DNA from: an uncultured bacterium
GTDB lineage: Bacteria; Bacteroidota; Bacteroidia; Bacteroidales; Bacteroidaceae
DNA length: 64,000 nucleotides
Direction of reading: 5' to 3'
Assembly (NCBI GenBank): GCA_905215555.1
Contig: CAJMQU010000020.1
Span: 11,973-75,972, forward strand
Part shown: piece by piece, positions 27,342 through 36,234 of the stretch
How the letters are laid out: each line of letters opens with the position of its first letter
Position numbering within the stretch: the stretch's first letter is position 1
Made by a program: the position numbers and the translations under genes
Notes under the pieces: model-generated
What the model was told of the DNA's origin: nothing
The model's input: only the letters and a program-made list of their open reading frames with translations
Database searches by the model: none

Positions 27342-27467
27342 CACTCTCCACACTGATTTTCAACCTGATAAATATTCACACTTAACTATACACAGCTACT
27401 GAAAGCACTAAGACAGGCAGTTTGTTGCGCTGAGCAATCTACTTGCCTTAAGACATTGACGAATCAG

Positions 27468-28154
27468 TTACATTGCTTTCCAGAATTTCTGAAAATCTTT
27501 ATACCTTCCGTAGCAAACCAATTCATCACCCGCCTGCACCTGATCATTTTCAGGCAATTCGTTCATCACGTCATGCTCTGTAAAAGAGATGCCCAGACAG
27601 TTCTTCAATGTCTTGGCACGCTTCAATGCCAGCAGTTTCAAACCAAATTCCTTGTCCAAATTCAGTTCGTTGGCATAGTATCCCACCATCTTTTCCGGCA
27701 CAGTGAACTTTACCACATAATAATCCGTATCTACCCGGAACGTTTCCATGTTGGAGCCAAATTCCAAGAGATGCACCAGTCCACGGGCAGCATCCTCTTC
27801 GGGAGTCAGTATCCGTTCCAGTTCAAACGCCTCAAGCACGGAGCGGTGTACACTATCAATAGCCCTTGCATAAATATGTTGCACCTTCTGCTGTTTCAGC
27901 AAAGCCACCACACGGATAGAGGCGCCAAAGTTCTCACCGATAGCAACTACCACTACATCCACCCCATTCAAAGGAAGAACAGAAAGAGCCTGCTCATCCG
28001 TTGCATCCAGCACAAAAGCCGTAGCTATTTTCTCTTTTATACTGTCTACACGGCCTGCACTGACATCCGCACCAATCACTTCATGTCCTAATGCCGAAAG
28101 TTCTTCGGCAAGCATGTGCCCGTAATTTCCTAAACCGATAATAATATATTTCAT
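27468..28154 (-). CDS. trkA: TrkA/KtrA-type potassium channel regulatory subunit
   Basis: 228 residues. N-terminal RCK/Rossmann domain with GLGNYG nucleotide-binding loop, acidic residue after beta-2 (GADVS) and VVVVAIGENFGAS. The C-terminal TrkA_C domain (about 145-225) ends GDELVCYGRYKDFQKF. It forms the cytoplasmic gating ring on the membrane subunit encoded 48 bp upstream. Single RCK domain, so closer to KtrA than to the tandem E. coli TrkA. Confidence 0.93.
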   Translation of the reverse strand: MKYIIIGLGNYGHMLAEELSALGHEVIGADVSAGRVDSIKEKIATAFVLDATDEQALSVLPLNGVDVVVVAIGENFGASIRVVALLKQQKVQHIYARAIDSVHRSVLEAFELERILTPEEDAARGLVHLLEFGSNMETFRVDTDYYVVKFTVPEKMVGYYANELNLDKEFGLKLLALKRAKTLKNCLGISFTEHDVMNELPENDQVQAGDELVCYGRYKDFQKFWKAM

Positions 28155-28202
28155 ATAAATTAAAAATTAAAAAGCAGAGTATCTCCTACTGACTACTGAC
28201 TA

Positions 28203-30032
28203 TTAATTAATAATAATCTGCCCACTCGGATATTGATATTTCGTATGCTTCTTTTGCTTAATGATACCCAACATCAGCGTTATCAATCCCACGCGACCGA
28301 TAAACATCAGGAAGGCAACAAGCAACTTACTGTTCTCTCCCAATGTGGGTGTAAGATTCAGACTGGAACCTACTGTACTCAACGCCGATACACATTCAAA
28401 CAGAAGCACCATGACAGATGCCTGTGGTTCCCATATCGTCAATGTAAAAACAAATACAAACAGAACACCGACAGACATCACTACCGTTGCATTAGAACGG
28501 CGAATTGAATCATAAGACAATTCACGTCCGAAAACTTCCACTTTCTCCGTCCCGCGAAGCACTGCAACCAGATTCAGCACCACAACCGCAAATGCATTCA
28601 CCTTGATACCGCCCGCCGTAGATTGTGCCGCACCACCGACCCACATCAGGAAAATGTAAATCAATACACTCTGCACTCCCAATGAAGTCAAATCCACACT
28701 GGTAAATCCGGCCGTACGCGGACAAGTTGCATTGAAGAATGCCTGCGTCCATTTATCAGCCACGGACATTCCAGCAAAAGCACCGTTCCACTCAAAGAGG
28801 GCAATGAGTAACGTACCAAGTACCAGCAGCAGAAAAGTCATAATGAGCACAATCCTCGTATTGAGATTATACAAATGATAAAAACGATGTCTGTCCCACT
28901 CCCACGTATGCAGAAATCTCCATACACGACGCAGATGATGAAGCACAATATCTTTCAGGTTCACCAATATCGGAAAACCGATACCTCCCAGAATAATCAA
29001 CAGTGATATATAGATAAGGAACGGATTATGTCCCGTCATTATCAACGGATTACCCAGATTGCCCGGCAATGTGGAGAATCCTGCATTACAGAATGCTGAA
29101 ACAGCATGGAAAGCCGAAAAAGCCACTTCTTCTTCAAACGTCATTCCCATCGTGCCATGAATGTCGCTCCAGATGGCAAACATCCCCACCCCTTCGATGG
29201 CCAACGTAAAGCCCAATATATACAGCAAAGTGGAAAGCAGCGAGTTCAATGAATTAGAACTGACCATATCACGAACCACCAGCTGATTGTAGAATGACGT
29301 ATTACCCATGAAGAACATGGCAAAGAAACTGGTCAGTGTCATCACTCCCAACCCTCCAATTTGTATCAGCAGGATAATCACTACAAAGCCGGACGTGGTG
29401 AATGTGGATGCTACATCCACCGAGGTCAATCCCGTGACACACACCGCACTGGTGGAGATGAACAGTGAATCTACCCACGAAATGCCATTCATGGTGCATC
29501 GCGGCAGCATCAACAGTCCTGTTCCTATAAGAATAATAATCAGAAAGCTGGCAGCTAAAATCAGCGAAGGGTTTGTACGCCGCCCCAACAACCGGACTAG
29601 GCCATTGGAGAGATTGAGAAATGAGAATATCAGCAGAAGCACTATGTGATAAAGCTTTCCGTTCAGAAATTCCCAGAAATGCAGGATAGCCCCCTCTTCT
29701 TCGGGCCGATGGAAGATGATGGGAATAAGAGTCAGGTAGAGCAATATGGTCAATATCCACGTCAGTCTGTTGAATTTGCGCTTCGTATCTTGATATTCCA
29801 ACAGAATACGCAAAGTGATTTCCGCCAGAAAAACACCCCATACCAACCGGTACAGGTATTGCAATTGCTGTGACTCGTGTTCGGAAATAGTAAAGCCGTG
29901 CTCATATACCACTCCCACAATCAGCAGAATAGAAGCCAGGTAGGCTATGTAAGTCATCCCTGCAAGAAAAATCCGAATGTACGGATGAATCCATTTATTC
30001 TGATACAAAAAGAATTTGTGATAAATCTTCAT
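28203..30032 (-). CDS. trkH: TrkH/KtrB-type potassium uptake membrane subunit
   Basis: 609 residues from ATG 30032; a TTG start at 30074 is less likely. An N-terminal extension with several helices precedes the four M-P-M repeats of the Trk/Ktr/HKT superfamily. Selectivity-loop glycines are visible in STSAVCVTGLTS, SAFCNAGFSTLP, CPRTAGFTS and SALSTVGSSLN, and the gating-loop region is VGGAAQSTAGGIKV. It pairs with the TrkA protein for K+ uptake across the inner membrane. Divergent from trpB2. Confidence 0.94.
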   Translation of the reverse strand: MKIYHKFFLYQNKWIHPYIRIFLAGMTYIAYLASILLIVGVVYEHGFTISEHESQQLQYLYRLVWGVFLAEITLRILLEYQDTKRKFNRLTWILTILLYLTLIPIIFHRPEEEGAILHFWEFLNGKLYHIVLLLIFSFLNLSNGLVRLLGRRTNPSLILAASFLIIILIGTGLLMLPRCTMNGISWVDSLFISTSAVCVTGLTSVDVASTFTTSGFVVIILLIQIGGLGVMTLTSFFAMFFMGNTSFYNQLVVRDMVSSNSLNSLLSTLLYILGFTLAIEGVGMFAIWSDIHGTMGMTFEEEVAFSAFHAVSAFCNAGFSTLPGNLGNPLIMTGHNPFLIYISLLIILGGIGFPILVNLKDIVLHHLRRVWRFLHTWEWDRHRFYHLYNLNTRIVLIMTFLLLVLGTLLIALFEWNGAFAGMSVADKWTQAFFNATCPRTAGFTSVDLTSLGVQSVLIYIFLMWVGGAAQSTAGGIKVNAFAVVVLNLVAVLRGTEKVEVFGRELSYDSIRRSNATVVMSVGVLFVFVFTLTIWEPQASVMVLLFECVSALSTVGSSLNLTPTLGENSKLLVAFLMFIGRVGLITLMLGIIKQKKHTKYQYPSGQIIIN

Positions 30033-30166
30033 GGAGACATCAAATTTTAAGTCGGACAAACATAAGCAAAACAATGCTTATAGACAAAAAACAAAAGAAA
30101 AAAGAAATTGTTTTAAAAATAATAGTTACATTTGGCCTCGTAAAAATTTTAATTTAAGTAACCACC

Positions 30167-31534
30167 ATGAGCAACAAGACAAAAAGATTTTTCCTTCCGG
30201 AAGAAGAAATCCCACATTATTGGTATAATATACAGGCAGATATGGTAAACAAACCTATGCCGCCGCTTCACCCGGGCACCAAACAACCACTGAAAGCAGA
30301 AGATTTATATCCCATCTTCGCACAAGAACTGTGCAAGCAGGAACTTAACCAGACCGACAAGTGGGTTGAAATCCCCGAAGAAGTACGGGAAATGTACAAA
30401 TACTACCGCAGTACTCCGCTGGTTCGCGCTTATGGGTTGGAAAAGGCGTTGGGCACTCCGGCACACATTTATTTCAAAAATGAGAGTGTCAGCCCGATGG
30501 GTTCGCATAAACTGAACTCTGCCATTCCCCAGGCATACTATTGTAAAAAGGAAGGAGTAACCAACGTTACTACCGAAACCGGTGCCGGACAATGGGGGGC
30601 TTCACTGGCTTATGCTGCCCGCCTATTTGGTCTGGAAGCTGCCGTTTACCAGGTAAAAATCAGTTATGAACAAAAGCCCTACCGCCGCAGTATCATGCAG
30701 ACATTCGGTGCACAGGTCACCCCGTCTCCATCCATGTCTACCCGTGCAGGAAAAGATATTCTGACAGTGCACCCCAACTATCAAGGTTCACTGGGTACAG
30801 CTATTTCCGAAGCCATAGAACTGGCACAGACCACACCGAACTGTAAGTATACATTAGGCTCTGTACTGAGCCACGTGGCCTTGCACCAGACAGTTATCGG
30901 TCTTGAAGCTGAAAAACAGATGGAAATGGCCGGTGAATATCCCGACATGGTTATCGCTTGCTTCGGTGGCGGTTCCAATTTCGGCGGTATCGCATTCCCG
31001 TTCATGCGCCATAAGATCTTGGAAGGTAAGCAAACTCGTTTCATTGCTGCCGAACCTGCTTCCTGCCCGAAGTTGACACGCGGCAAGTTCCAATACGACT
31101 TCGGTGATGAAGCCGGATACACCCCGTTGCTGCCGATGTATACACTGGGACACAACTTCGCCCCTGCCAACATCCATGCAGGCGGTTTGCGCTATCACGG
31201 CGCAGGCGTCATCGTTTCCCAACTGCTGAAAGACGGTCTGATGGAAGCTGTGGACATCAAGCAACTGGAATCATTCGAAGCCGGATGTTTATTTGCCCAG
31301 GCAGAAGGTATCATTCCCGCACCGGAATCCTGCCATGCCATTGCCGCCACTATCCGAGAAGCTAACAAATGCAAGGAGACAGGTGAAGAGAAAGTTATCC
31401 TGTTCAACCTTTCCGGTCACGGACTGATTGATATGGCTTCTTACGACAAGTATCTCTCAGGCGACCTGGTGAACTACGAACTGACTGATCAGGACATTCA
31501 GAAGAACCTCGACGAAATAGGCAGTCTGGCATAA
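30167..31534 (+). CDS. trpB2: Tryptophan synthase beta chain, TrpB2 type
   Basis: 455 residues, longer than TrpB1 (about 400) and with the N-terminal extension of TrpB2. PLP lysine in SPMGSHKLNSA, phosphate-binding glycines in CFGGGSNFGG, and ETGAGQWG near the substrate site. It makes L-tryptophan from indole and serine; TrpB2 enzymes often act as stand-alone indole scavengers. No trpA or other trp gene is near, which supports salvage rather than de novo synthesis. A TACATTTG -7-like box lies at 30127-30134. Confidence 0.93.
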   Translation: MSNKTKRFFLPEEEIPHYWYNIQADMVNKPMPPLHPGTKQPLKAEDLYPIFAQELCKQELNQTDKWVEIPEEVREMYKYYRSTPLVRAYGLEKALGTPAHIYFKNESVSPMGSHKLNSAIPQAYYCKKEGVTNVTTETGAGQWGASLAYAARLFGLEAAVYQVKISYEQKPYRRSIMQTFGAQVTPSPSMSTRAGKDILTVHPNYQGSLGTAISEAIELAQTTPNCKYTLGSVLSHVALHQTVIGLEAEKQMEMAGEYPDMVIACFGGGSNFGGIAFPFMRHKILEGKQTRFIAAEPASCPKLTRGKFQYDFGDEAGYTPLLPMYTLGHNFAPANIHAGGLRYHGAGVIVSQLLKDGLMEAVDIKQLESFEAGCLFAQAEGIIPAPESCHAIAATIREANKCKETGEEKVILFNLSGHGLIDMASYDKYLSGDLVNYELTDQDIQKNLDEIGSLA

Positions 31535-31546
31535 ATCATCACCGCA

Positions 31547-33121
31547 TCAGTATATATTTGCCATGCTGACCAGCGGTTCATAGAGTTTTTCTATGTCTTG
31601 TGCATCCATTTCAATATCAACCTGGTCCCCCGGAATCAACCGCATTCCGGGGGGCTTGTTGTCTTTACCATCCCGGTGCACATTGATGATAGCACAATTC
31701 TCCGGCAATAACAGTTCATCTACCACCTTACCGTCCATATACGAACCCGTCATTACCTCCACCGAAAGTTTATAACGCTTCTGTTCCTGAAAAGCGGGGG
31801 TATTAATCATATCCTCATAAAGGGTGACATTGAAAGGCTTCATCTGAAGCAGCTCCGTAAAATAGTAAGTCAGCCCTCCCACCACTACTGATGGATAAAA
31901 CACTTCGAAATGTCCTGTTATCTCAGTAATCAGCACAATAGCGGTCAGTGGTGTGCGAATCACCGCCACCAGAAAAGAAGACATGGAAATCAGCATCACA
32001 TAGCTGACACTTTCCGAAGCAATGATACCATATTTCACGCCCAGCAAACCGACAATCTGCCCCAACAAGCCCCCAGTCACCAAAGTAGGGATAAAGTTTC
32101 CGCCCGGTAGACCGGATGAAACGGAAATGACCGTAAAACCGAAGTGTAATAACATCATTGCCACTATCCACATGATTTGCGAATGGGCACCGAACTGTGC
32201 CTGTTGCAAAAGGAAATTCTCTCCCCCACCCGTCAGATTCACCTGCATAAAGGAAATAATGTAGGAGACCAATAACAAATAGGACATCTTGACATACACA
32301 GAAGACTTCACCGTGGCATATACCCGCTTAAAGGAGACCATTATCAGAGAATACATCTTTCCACAAACGGATATGACCACCGCTAATAATAAGAAGTATT
32401 TTATCTGAATCAGGAATGAAAAGACGGGCTCAGTCACTTGTATCAGATGGTACGAATTAATCGGAAAAACCATGCTTGCCACAGCACCCGCCACCACGCC
32501 GGCCAGCAATGTGGTGATTGCGGTTTTCGGGGCATCAAAACGCTCAATAGATTCTATAACAAGGAGTGAAGATGCAAGCGGTGCAGCAAATGCGGCAGCA
32601 AGTCCAGCACCGGCACCGGCAGCAAGCAGCTGTTTTCTTTCACCATGCAGAATACGTGTCCAGCGGGCAACGAGGCAGCCCACATACGAACCTATTTGCA
32701 CAGAAGGCCCTTCACGTCCCAACGATAGGCCCGCTGCAAAGGAAAGAATGCCGCCTATAAATTTGGATATCATCTCTATGAAAGGATGTTTATAGGAGAT
32801 ACGTCCGTTTATGGCAGCACGTGTCTGAGGGATACCTCCACCCGTGATAAGGGGCATCTTCATCACCAGCCATGATACGAATACCAGTATGCCCCAAAAC
32901 AAGAAGAAAAGCGGAATATGCCAATACCACGCCGGGCGGGAAGAGAAAAACTCACTGCGGAGATGAAAGAAATAGTACAGACAATAATGGTATGGAACGG
33001 CAATAAGTCCCGTCAGCAGTCCTACGAAGATACTGACGAAGTACAGACGTGCGTCAACCAATTTCAGCTTGACGACATACCATGTCCTTAGTTTTTTCAA
33101 GTCTTTGAGCCTTTGAAACAT
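31547..33121 (-). CDS. ClC-family chloride channel/antiporter
   Basis: 524 residues. ClC signatures: TGGGIPQTR (anion-site loop), GREGPSVQIG with the gating Glu, and SGLPGGNFIPTL. The C-terminal ~70 residues form a cytoplasmic TrkA_C-like domain (MDGKVVDELLLPENCAIINV) rather than CBS domains. It exchanges Cl- for H+ or passes Cl-, probably in acid or osmotic tolerance. Its stop lies 12 bp from the stop of convergent trpB2. Confidence 0.93.
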   Translation of the reverse strand: MFQRLKDLKKLRTWYVVKLKLVDARLYFVSIFVGLLTGLIAVPYHYCLYYFFHLRSEFFSSRPAWYWHIPLFFLFWGILVFVSWLVMKMPLITGGGIPQTRAAINGRISYKHPFIEMISKFIGGILSFAAGLSLGREGPSVQIGSYVGCLVARWTRILHGERKQLLAAGAGAGLAAAFAAPLASSLLVIESIERFDAPKTAITTLLAGVVAGAVASMVFPINSYHLIQVTEPVFSFLIQIKYFLLLAVVISVCGKMYSLIMVSFKRVYATVKSSVYVKMSYLLLVSYIISFMQVNLTGGGENFLLQQAQFGAHSQIMWIVAMMLLHFGFTVISVSSGLPGGNFIPTLVTGGLLGQIVGLLGVKYGIIASESVSYVMLISMSSFLVAVIRTPLTAIVLITEITGHFEVFYPSVVVGGLTYYFTELLQMKPFNVTLYEDMINTPAFQEQKRYKLSVEVMTGSYMDGKVVDELLLPENCAIINVHRDGKDNKPPGMRLIPGDQVDIEMDAQDIEKLYEPLVSMANIY

Positions 33122-33154
33122 TCCTCAGGGTTTTCTTTTTATCAATTTGAGTAT

Positions 33155-33370
33155 CTACAACAATTTAACCTTGTTGAAGTTTTGAGGCTTTACGTTTTTT
33201 ACTTTTTCCCCATCACATTCAATCGCAGAATGGCATGCACCATAAGATAATGGCTCAGCACATAGATGGCTGATAATGAAAAGTCGGGAGTTACCCCGGA
33301 AGAGATTCAAAATACGACCGGCAAAGTTACCTTTGCCGGATTGCGCATTAGCAGTCATACCCGACCACAA
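33155..33370 (-). CDS. Doubtful 71-residue frame in a gene-free gap
   Basis: The gap 33122-33461 (340 bp) has no recognised gene. This frame (MWSGMTANAQ...NFNKVKLL) has no signal peptide, no clear leader and no domain I know. Its downstream part (ECDGEKVKNVKPQ) has a protein-like composition. A perfect 9-bp hairpin (33318-33339, CCGGCAAAG / CTTTGCCGG) sits inside it. It may be a short real gene, part of a dispersed repeat, or chance. Confidence 0.25.
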   Translation of the reverse strand: MWSGMTANAQSGKGNFAGRILNLFRGNSRLFIISHLCAEPLSYGACHSAIECDGEKVKNVKPQNFNKVKLL

Positions 33371-33461
33371 CAGAACAATATATAATAATGCGTTTTAGAA
33401 AGTCAGATACATATGCCGGCCATGCTCCATTCGTATTTATTAAGTAGAGTTAATGAAAATG

Positions 33462-34013
33462 CTATTTACTATTTAATACAGGTCTTCCCGCTACCGATCT
33501 TTTTCCCTGTCCGTACTTCTGACCTTTTCTCCTGTCAAATTCTTTTCTAAATTTATTCGCATTGTTCTTCTCCGTCTGATAAATCTTCATGATCTGTTTG
33601 GGAGCCAGGATTTTACGGAACTCATTGTAATACTTTTCGCGAACATCCAGTATCTTACGACTCTGCGCAAACTGGTCCTTGATCTGCTTTTCTATTTCTG
33701 CATCCGTCGGCAAAGGTTTCGGAGTTTGTCTGGCTTCCGCATTGTTATTCTTCACTCTATCTTTGCGATTCATCATCCGGCATTCGCGCAATTCTTTCAG
33801 ATAATTCTTGTACACCGGAGCAAATTTAGCCGCCGTAGCATCATCCAGCATCAACGTTTTCACCATCAGATTTGTTTGTCTCTGCATCATCTGTTCGAGC
33901 GTAGGACGTTGTTTGTTATCCTTACCATTCTTATTATCCTTGTTCTGTGCAGAAATTGTCTGGCTACCCATCAAAAGAACAGCCAAAAGTACATAAATAA
34001 ACCTTGTTTTCAT
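33462..34013 (-). CDS. Spy/CpxP-like periplasmic helical protein
   Basis: 183 residues. Signal peptide ending SQTISAQ, then a strongly charged, helical protein rich in Lys, Arg, Gln and Asn. The spaced pattern LEQMMQRQTNLMVKTLMLDD, FRKILAPKQIMKIYQTE recalls the LTxxQ arrangement of Spy/CpxP chaperones. It is third in an operon with an ECF sigma factor and a small membrane protein, which suggests an envelope-stress output or feedback role. Function is inferred from shape and context. Confidence 0.7.
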   Translation of the reverse strand: MKTRFIYVLLAVLLMGSQTISAQNKDNKNGKDNKQRPTLEQMMQRQTNLMVKTLMLDDATAAKFAPVYKNYLKELRECRMMNRKDRVKNNNAEARQTPKPLPTDAEIEKQIKDQFAQSRKILDVREKYYNEFRKILAPKQIMKIYQTEKNNANKFRKEFDRRKGQKYGQGKRSVAGRPVLNSK

Positions 34014-34036
34014 AAGTTCTTTGTTTTAATTAATAC

Positions 34037-34393
34037 CTAATTTAAAAATATATCATTTTCAGAGAAGTTGACAAGCTCTTCCAACTCCTCATCCGACAAT
34101 TCGTAAATCCATTTATCTGCCGAATCGCTGCCGCTCCTCCTCTCTATAGCCAGTATATCCGAAGTCCCGTTAGGAACATCTCCTGTCTGGAAATAAGACG
34201 GAATAAACAACAGTCCGGCCAGCACTGCCGCTGCCGCTATCGCAACAGAGGACAATATCTGCAGACGATGCTTCGGGCGCTGCCCGCCATACGTGCGTTC
34301 CATTACCTTTTGCTGCATATCCTCAAAGAAATTATCAGGAGTGCGGTAAGGCATTTTTTTACCTATATCATCAAAATCAAATTCTTTATTCAT
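34037..34393 (-). CDS. Small single-pass membrane protein, putative anti-sigma factor
   Basis: 118 residues: about 45 polar residues, one membrane helix (ILSSVAIAAAAVLAGLLFIP), then about 50 acidic residues ending in ELVNFSENDIFLN. It lies 5 bp downstream of an ECF sigma gene, the place expected for its membrane anti-sigma factor. No zinc-binding HxxxCxxC motif is present, so it is not a ZAS protein. Confidence 0.6.
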   Translation of the reverse strand: MNKEFDFDDIGKKMPYRTPDNFFEDMQQKVMERTYGGQRPKHRLQILSSVAIAAAAVLAGLLFIPSYFQTGDVPNGTSDILAIERRSGSDSADKWIYELSDEELEELVNFSENDIFLN

Positions 34394-34398
34394 CGCTC

Positions 34399-34941
34399 TT
34401 ATCTGTTTAAAATGTATTCTTTTATTTTTTCTTTCGCATAGTGATAATTCACTTTGAGAGTATCGACCTTGCTATCCAGTATGCGACTGATTTCTTCATA
34501 ATCAAGCTCATCATAATAGCGCAGGTTGAATATCAACCGTTGCTTTTCGGGCAAACTCAAGATGGCTTCCTGAAACTTGACCGCCAACTCATTTTCATAA
34601 TCAATGTAATCGGACGCTTTCAGTTTACCCATCAGTTCTTCTTGCACTTCTTCCGACGAAACGGTTCCTTCATTCTTCCGTGTGTTCAGCAGGCGCAGAC
34701 TTTCGTTTGTTGCAATCCTATAAATCCAGGTACTCAGCGAGCTTTCGCCACGGAACTGTTCCCAACCGCGATATACCCGGATGAAGACTTCCTGAAGAAC
34801 ATCTTCGGCATCCTCATGCGACACCACCAAACGCCGTATATAATAGTATATAGGCTCCTGAAAGTTCTCCATCAGCATTTTAAAACCCTTCTTGGGGTCG
34901 GAAGCATATACCTGCCGGATCTTATCCTCGTTTATCATCAA
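34399..34941 (-). CDS. ECF RNA polymerase sigma factor (RpoE-like)
   Basis: 180 residues. Region 2: EDAEDVLQEVFIRVYRGWEQF and LSTWIYRIATNESLRLLN. Region 4: LSLPEKQRLIFNLRYYDELD, YEEISRILDSKVDTLKVNYHYAKEKI. This is the SigW/RpoE class. Operon order sigma, small membrane protein, Spy-like protein suggests a compact envelope-stress circuit distinct from the FecI-type sigma of the glycan locus. Confidence 0.93.
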   Translation of the reverse strand: MMINEDKIRQVYASDPKKGFKMLMENFQEPIYYYIRRLVVSHEDAEDVLQEVFIRVYRGWEQFRGESSLSTWIYRIATNESLRLLNTRKNEGTVSSEEVQEELMGKLKASDYIDYENELAVKFQEAILSLPEKQRLIFNLRYYDELDYEEISRILDSKVDTLKVNYHYAKEKIKEYILNR

Positions 34942-35627
34942 TTCTGTTTCTTAGCTTTGTTAGGTTAGAAACATAAAAAGAGACGAAGTTAAATCGGGAC
35001 GTTTACTTTTTGCATTTATTAAAGGAGTGGTTAAAAATAAGCAGAATGCATTATTTCTATTTGGTTCATTTTTGTGTGGCTTTGAATGAAATGATGGTTT
35101 AGTTATGAGTTCAACCGATACCTGAAGTTTATCTTCTATATTTATATCTAACCAGAGATATTATCTGAGGAACCCTCAGTCGTTATGTGAGATACACACC
35201 TATTAAATACCTGAAATACGCATTATTACAATCTCACATTCTCTTCTTTTTTTCAAAAAATCAAAATCATCTGACAAAAACAGACAACAATTTATCTTTA
35301 AACTTATTATTAACTGTACGCAAGCAGGCTCGTCTCCACCAACGGACTAAAGACTCATTGCTTTCCGCTTTTCCTCCGACTCATTGAGTGAACCTGATTC
35401 AGTCCCGGACTCATTGTACTCCCAGTCAGAGGGGATCTGAGAGGGGGAGAAAAGGCGGTAAAACAAAGCAAATACAAAAGTAAATATTACGCACAAAATC
35501 CAGTTTTCCTCCTTAATCGATTATGAACAGAAAATCGATAGTAAAACATACATTGGTAAAAAACAATTCTTTATGAGAGAGCAAGCAGTATGTAAAACTG
35601 GCATTTACCATTACGACGCCCAAATGC
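34942..35627. other. Gene-free stretch
   Basis: About 690 bp with no convincing coding frame. GACTCATTG occurs twice within 40 bp (near 35379 and 35411). A purine-rich tract lies at 35430-35455, and a possible minus-strand -7 box (TACTTTTG, 35482-35475) has no gene behind it. It borders the decayed intron and may be remnant DNA. Confidence 0.35.
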
Positions 35628-35870
35628 CTACGAAAGAAACTTGACGTCACGCATATAAGCCACTTGAGTTTTGCTAAGATTCACTTTCAGAAAGAGTTTA
35701 TTCTCTATGAAAGGGATAAGGTTAGCCAAAGTACGTTCAGCGGAACAGCGGCTTCTGCAGAATATCACCATATCGTCAGCATAACGGACAGAAAGATGTT
35801 CACAGCGTTCAAGCTCCTTATCGTAAGCGAACATAACTGGGCTCGTTCGGGACTTACACCCTAAAACAGT
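35628..35870 (-). pseudogene. Internally deleted group II intron with reverse transcriptase fragment
   Basis: The minus-strand frame keeps the centre and thumb start of a group II intron reverse transcriptase: YDKELER, VRYADDMVIFCRS with the catalytic YADD, ERTLANLIPFIENKL, LFLKVNLSKTQVA and a DVKFL ending. It hits a stop exactly where KFLGY is usual, and the continuation is out of frame. Just upstream (35840-35868) GGGTGTAAGTCCCGAACGAG resembles a domain I segment of bacterial group II introns, now joined directly to the middle of the reverse transcriptase. Most of the intron is therefore lost by internal deletion; the element cannot be active. Confidence 0.75.
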
Positions 35871-35889
35871 TCGCCCGTACCGGGCGAAC
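35869..35889. repeat. Perfect short palindrome beside intron remnant
   Basis: GTTCGCCCG, a 3-nt centre and CGGGCGAAC. No T-run follows directly on either strand. It lies between the tiny transcription unit and the intron remnant. Confidence 0.5.
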
Positions 35890-35891
35890 AT

Positions 35892-35958
35892 AAAAAAAGG
35901 CTATCTATCCCAGACAGCCAATCTTTTTGTTAACCTTAAATCTAATACTATGAAAAAC
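35892..35958 (-). ncRNA. Candidate ~67-nt transcript bounded by promoter and terminator
   Basis: A full-consensus promoter (TTTG 35995-35992, 19-nt spacer, TATCTTTG 35972-35965) fires on the minus strand. About 40 nt after the predicted start comes an intrinsic terminator: stem 35899-35906 with 35912-35919 (one G-U pair), loop of 5, then seven T. No open reading frame of useful length lies between them. It is either a small RNA or an attenuated leader that once fed the region downstream. Confidence 0.45.
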
Positions 35959-35964
35959 ACATTG

Positions 35965-35995
35965 CAAAGATACGGGCTTTAGGAATATCTCCAAA
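35965..35995 (-). promoter_or_regulatory. Full-consensus promoter of the short transcript
   Basis: Minus strand TTTG (35995-35992), 19-nt spacer and TATCTTTG (35972-35965). Confidence 0.6.
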
Positions 35996-36234
35996 TTTTC
36001 CGCTCCGGACAAACGTATTTATAACATGGTTTAATAGACCTGATAAACTTGTTAACTTCTCAAGCGCATTGTGTTAAAATTTAACACGGGCGTAAACTCA
36101 GATGAAACAAAACTGCAAGATTATTGGATATATGCAAAAGAACTGTTAAATTCGCAAATAGAATGATTGCATTTTTTCTCTTTTACTTTGTTTATAGTAT
36201 AAAGATTCGAAGTATTAATTAAAAAATAAGATTG

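Noticed and set aside
35939..35983. Plus-strand mini-frame MKNTLQRYGL as a leader peptide
   Set aside because: It coincides with the minus-strand promoter, has no promoter of its own, and has no regulated gene after it.
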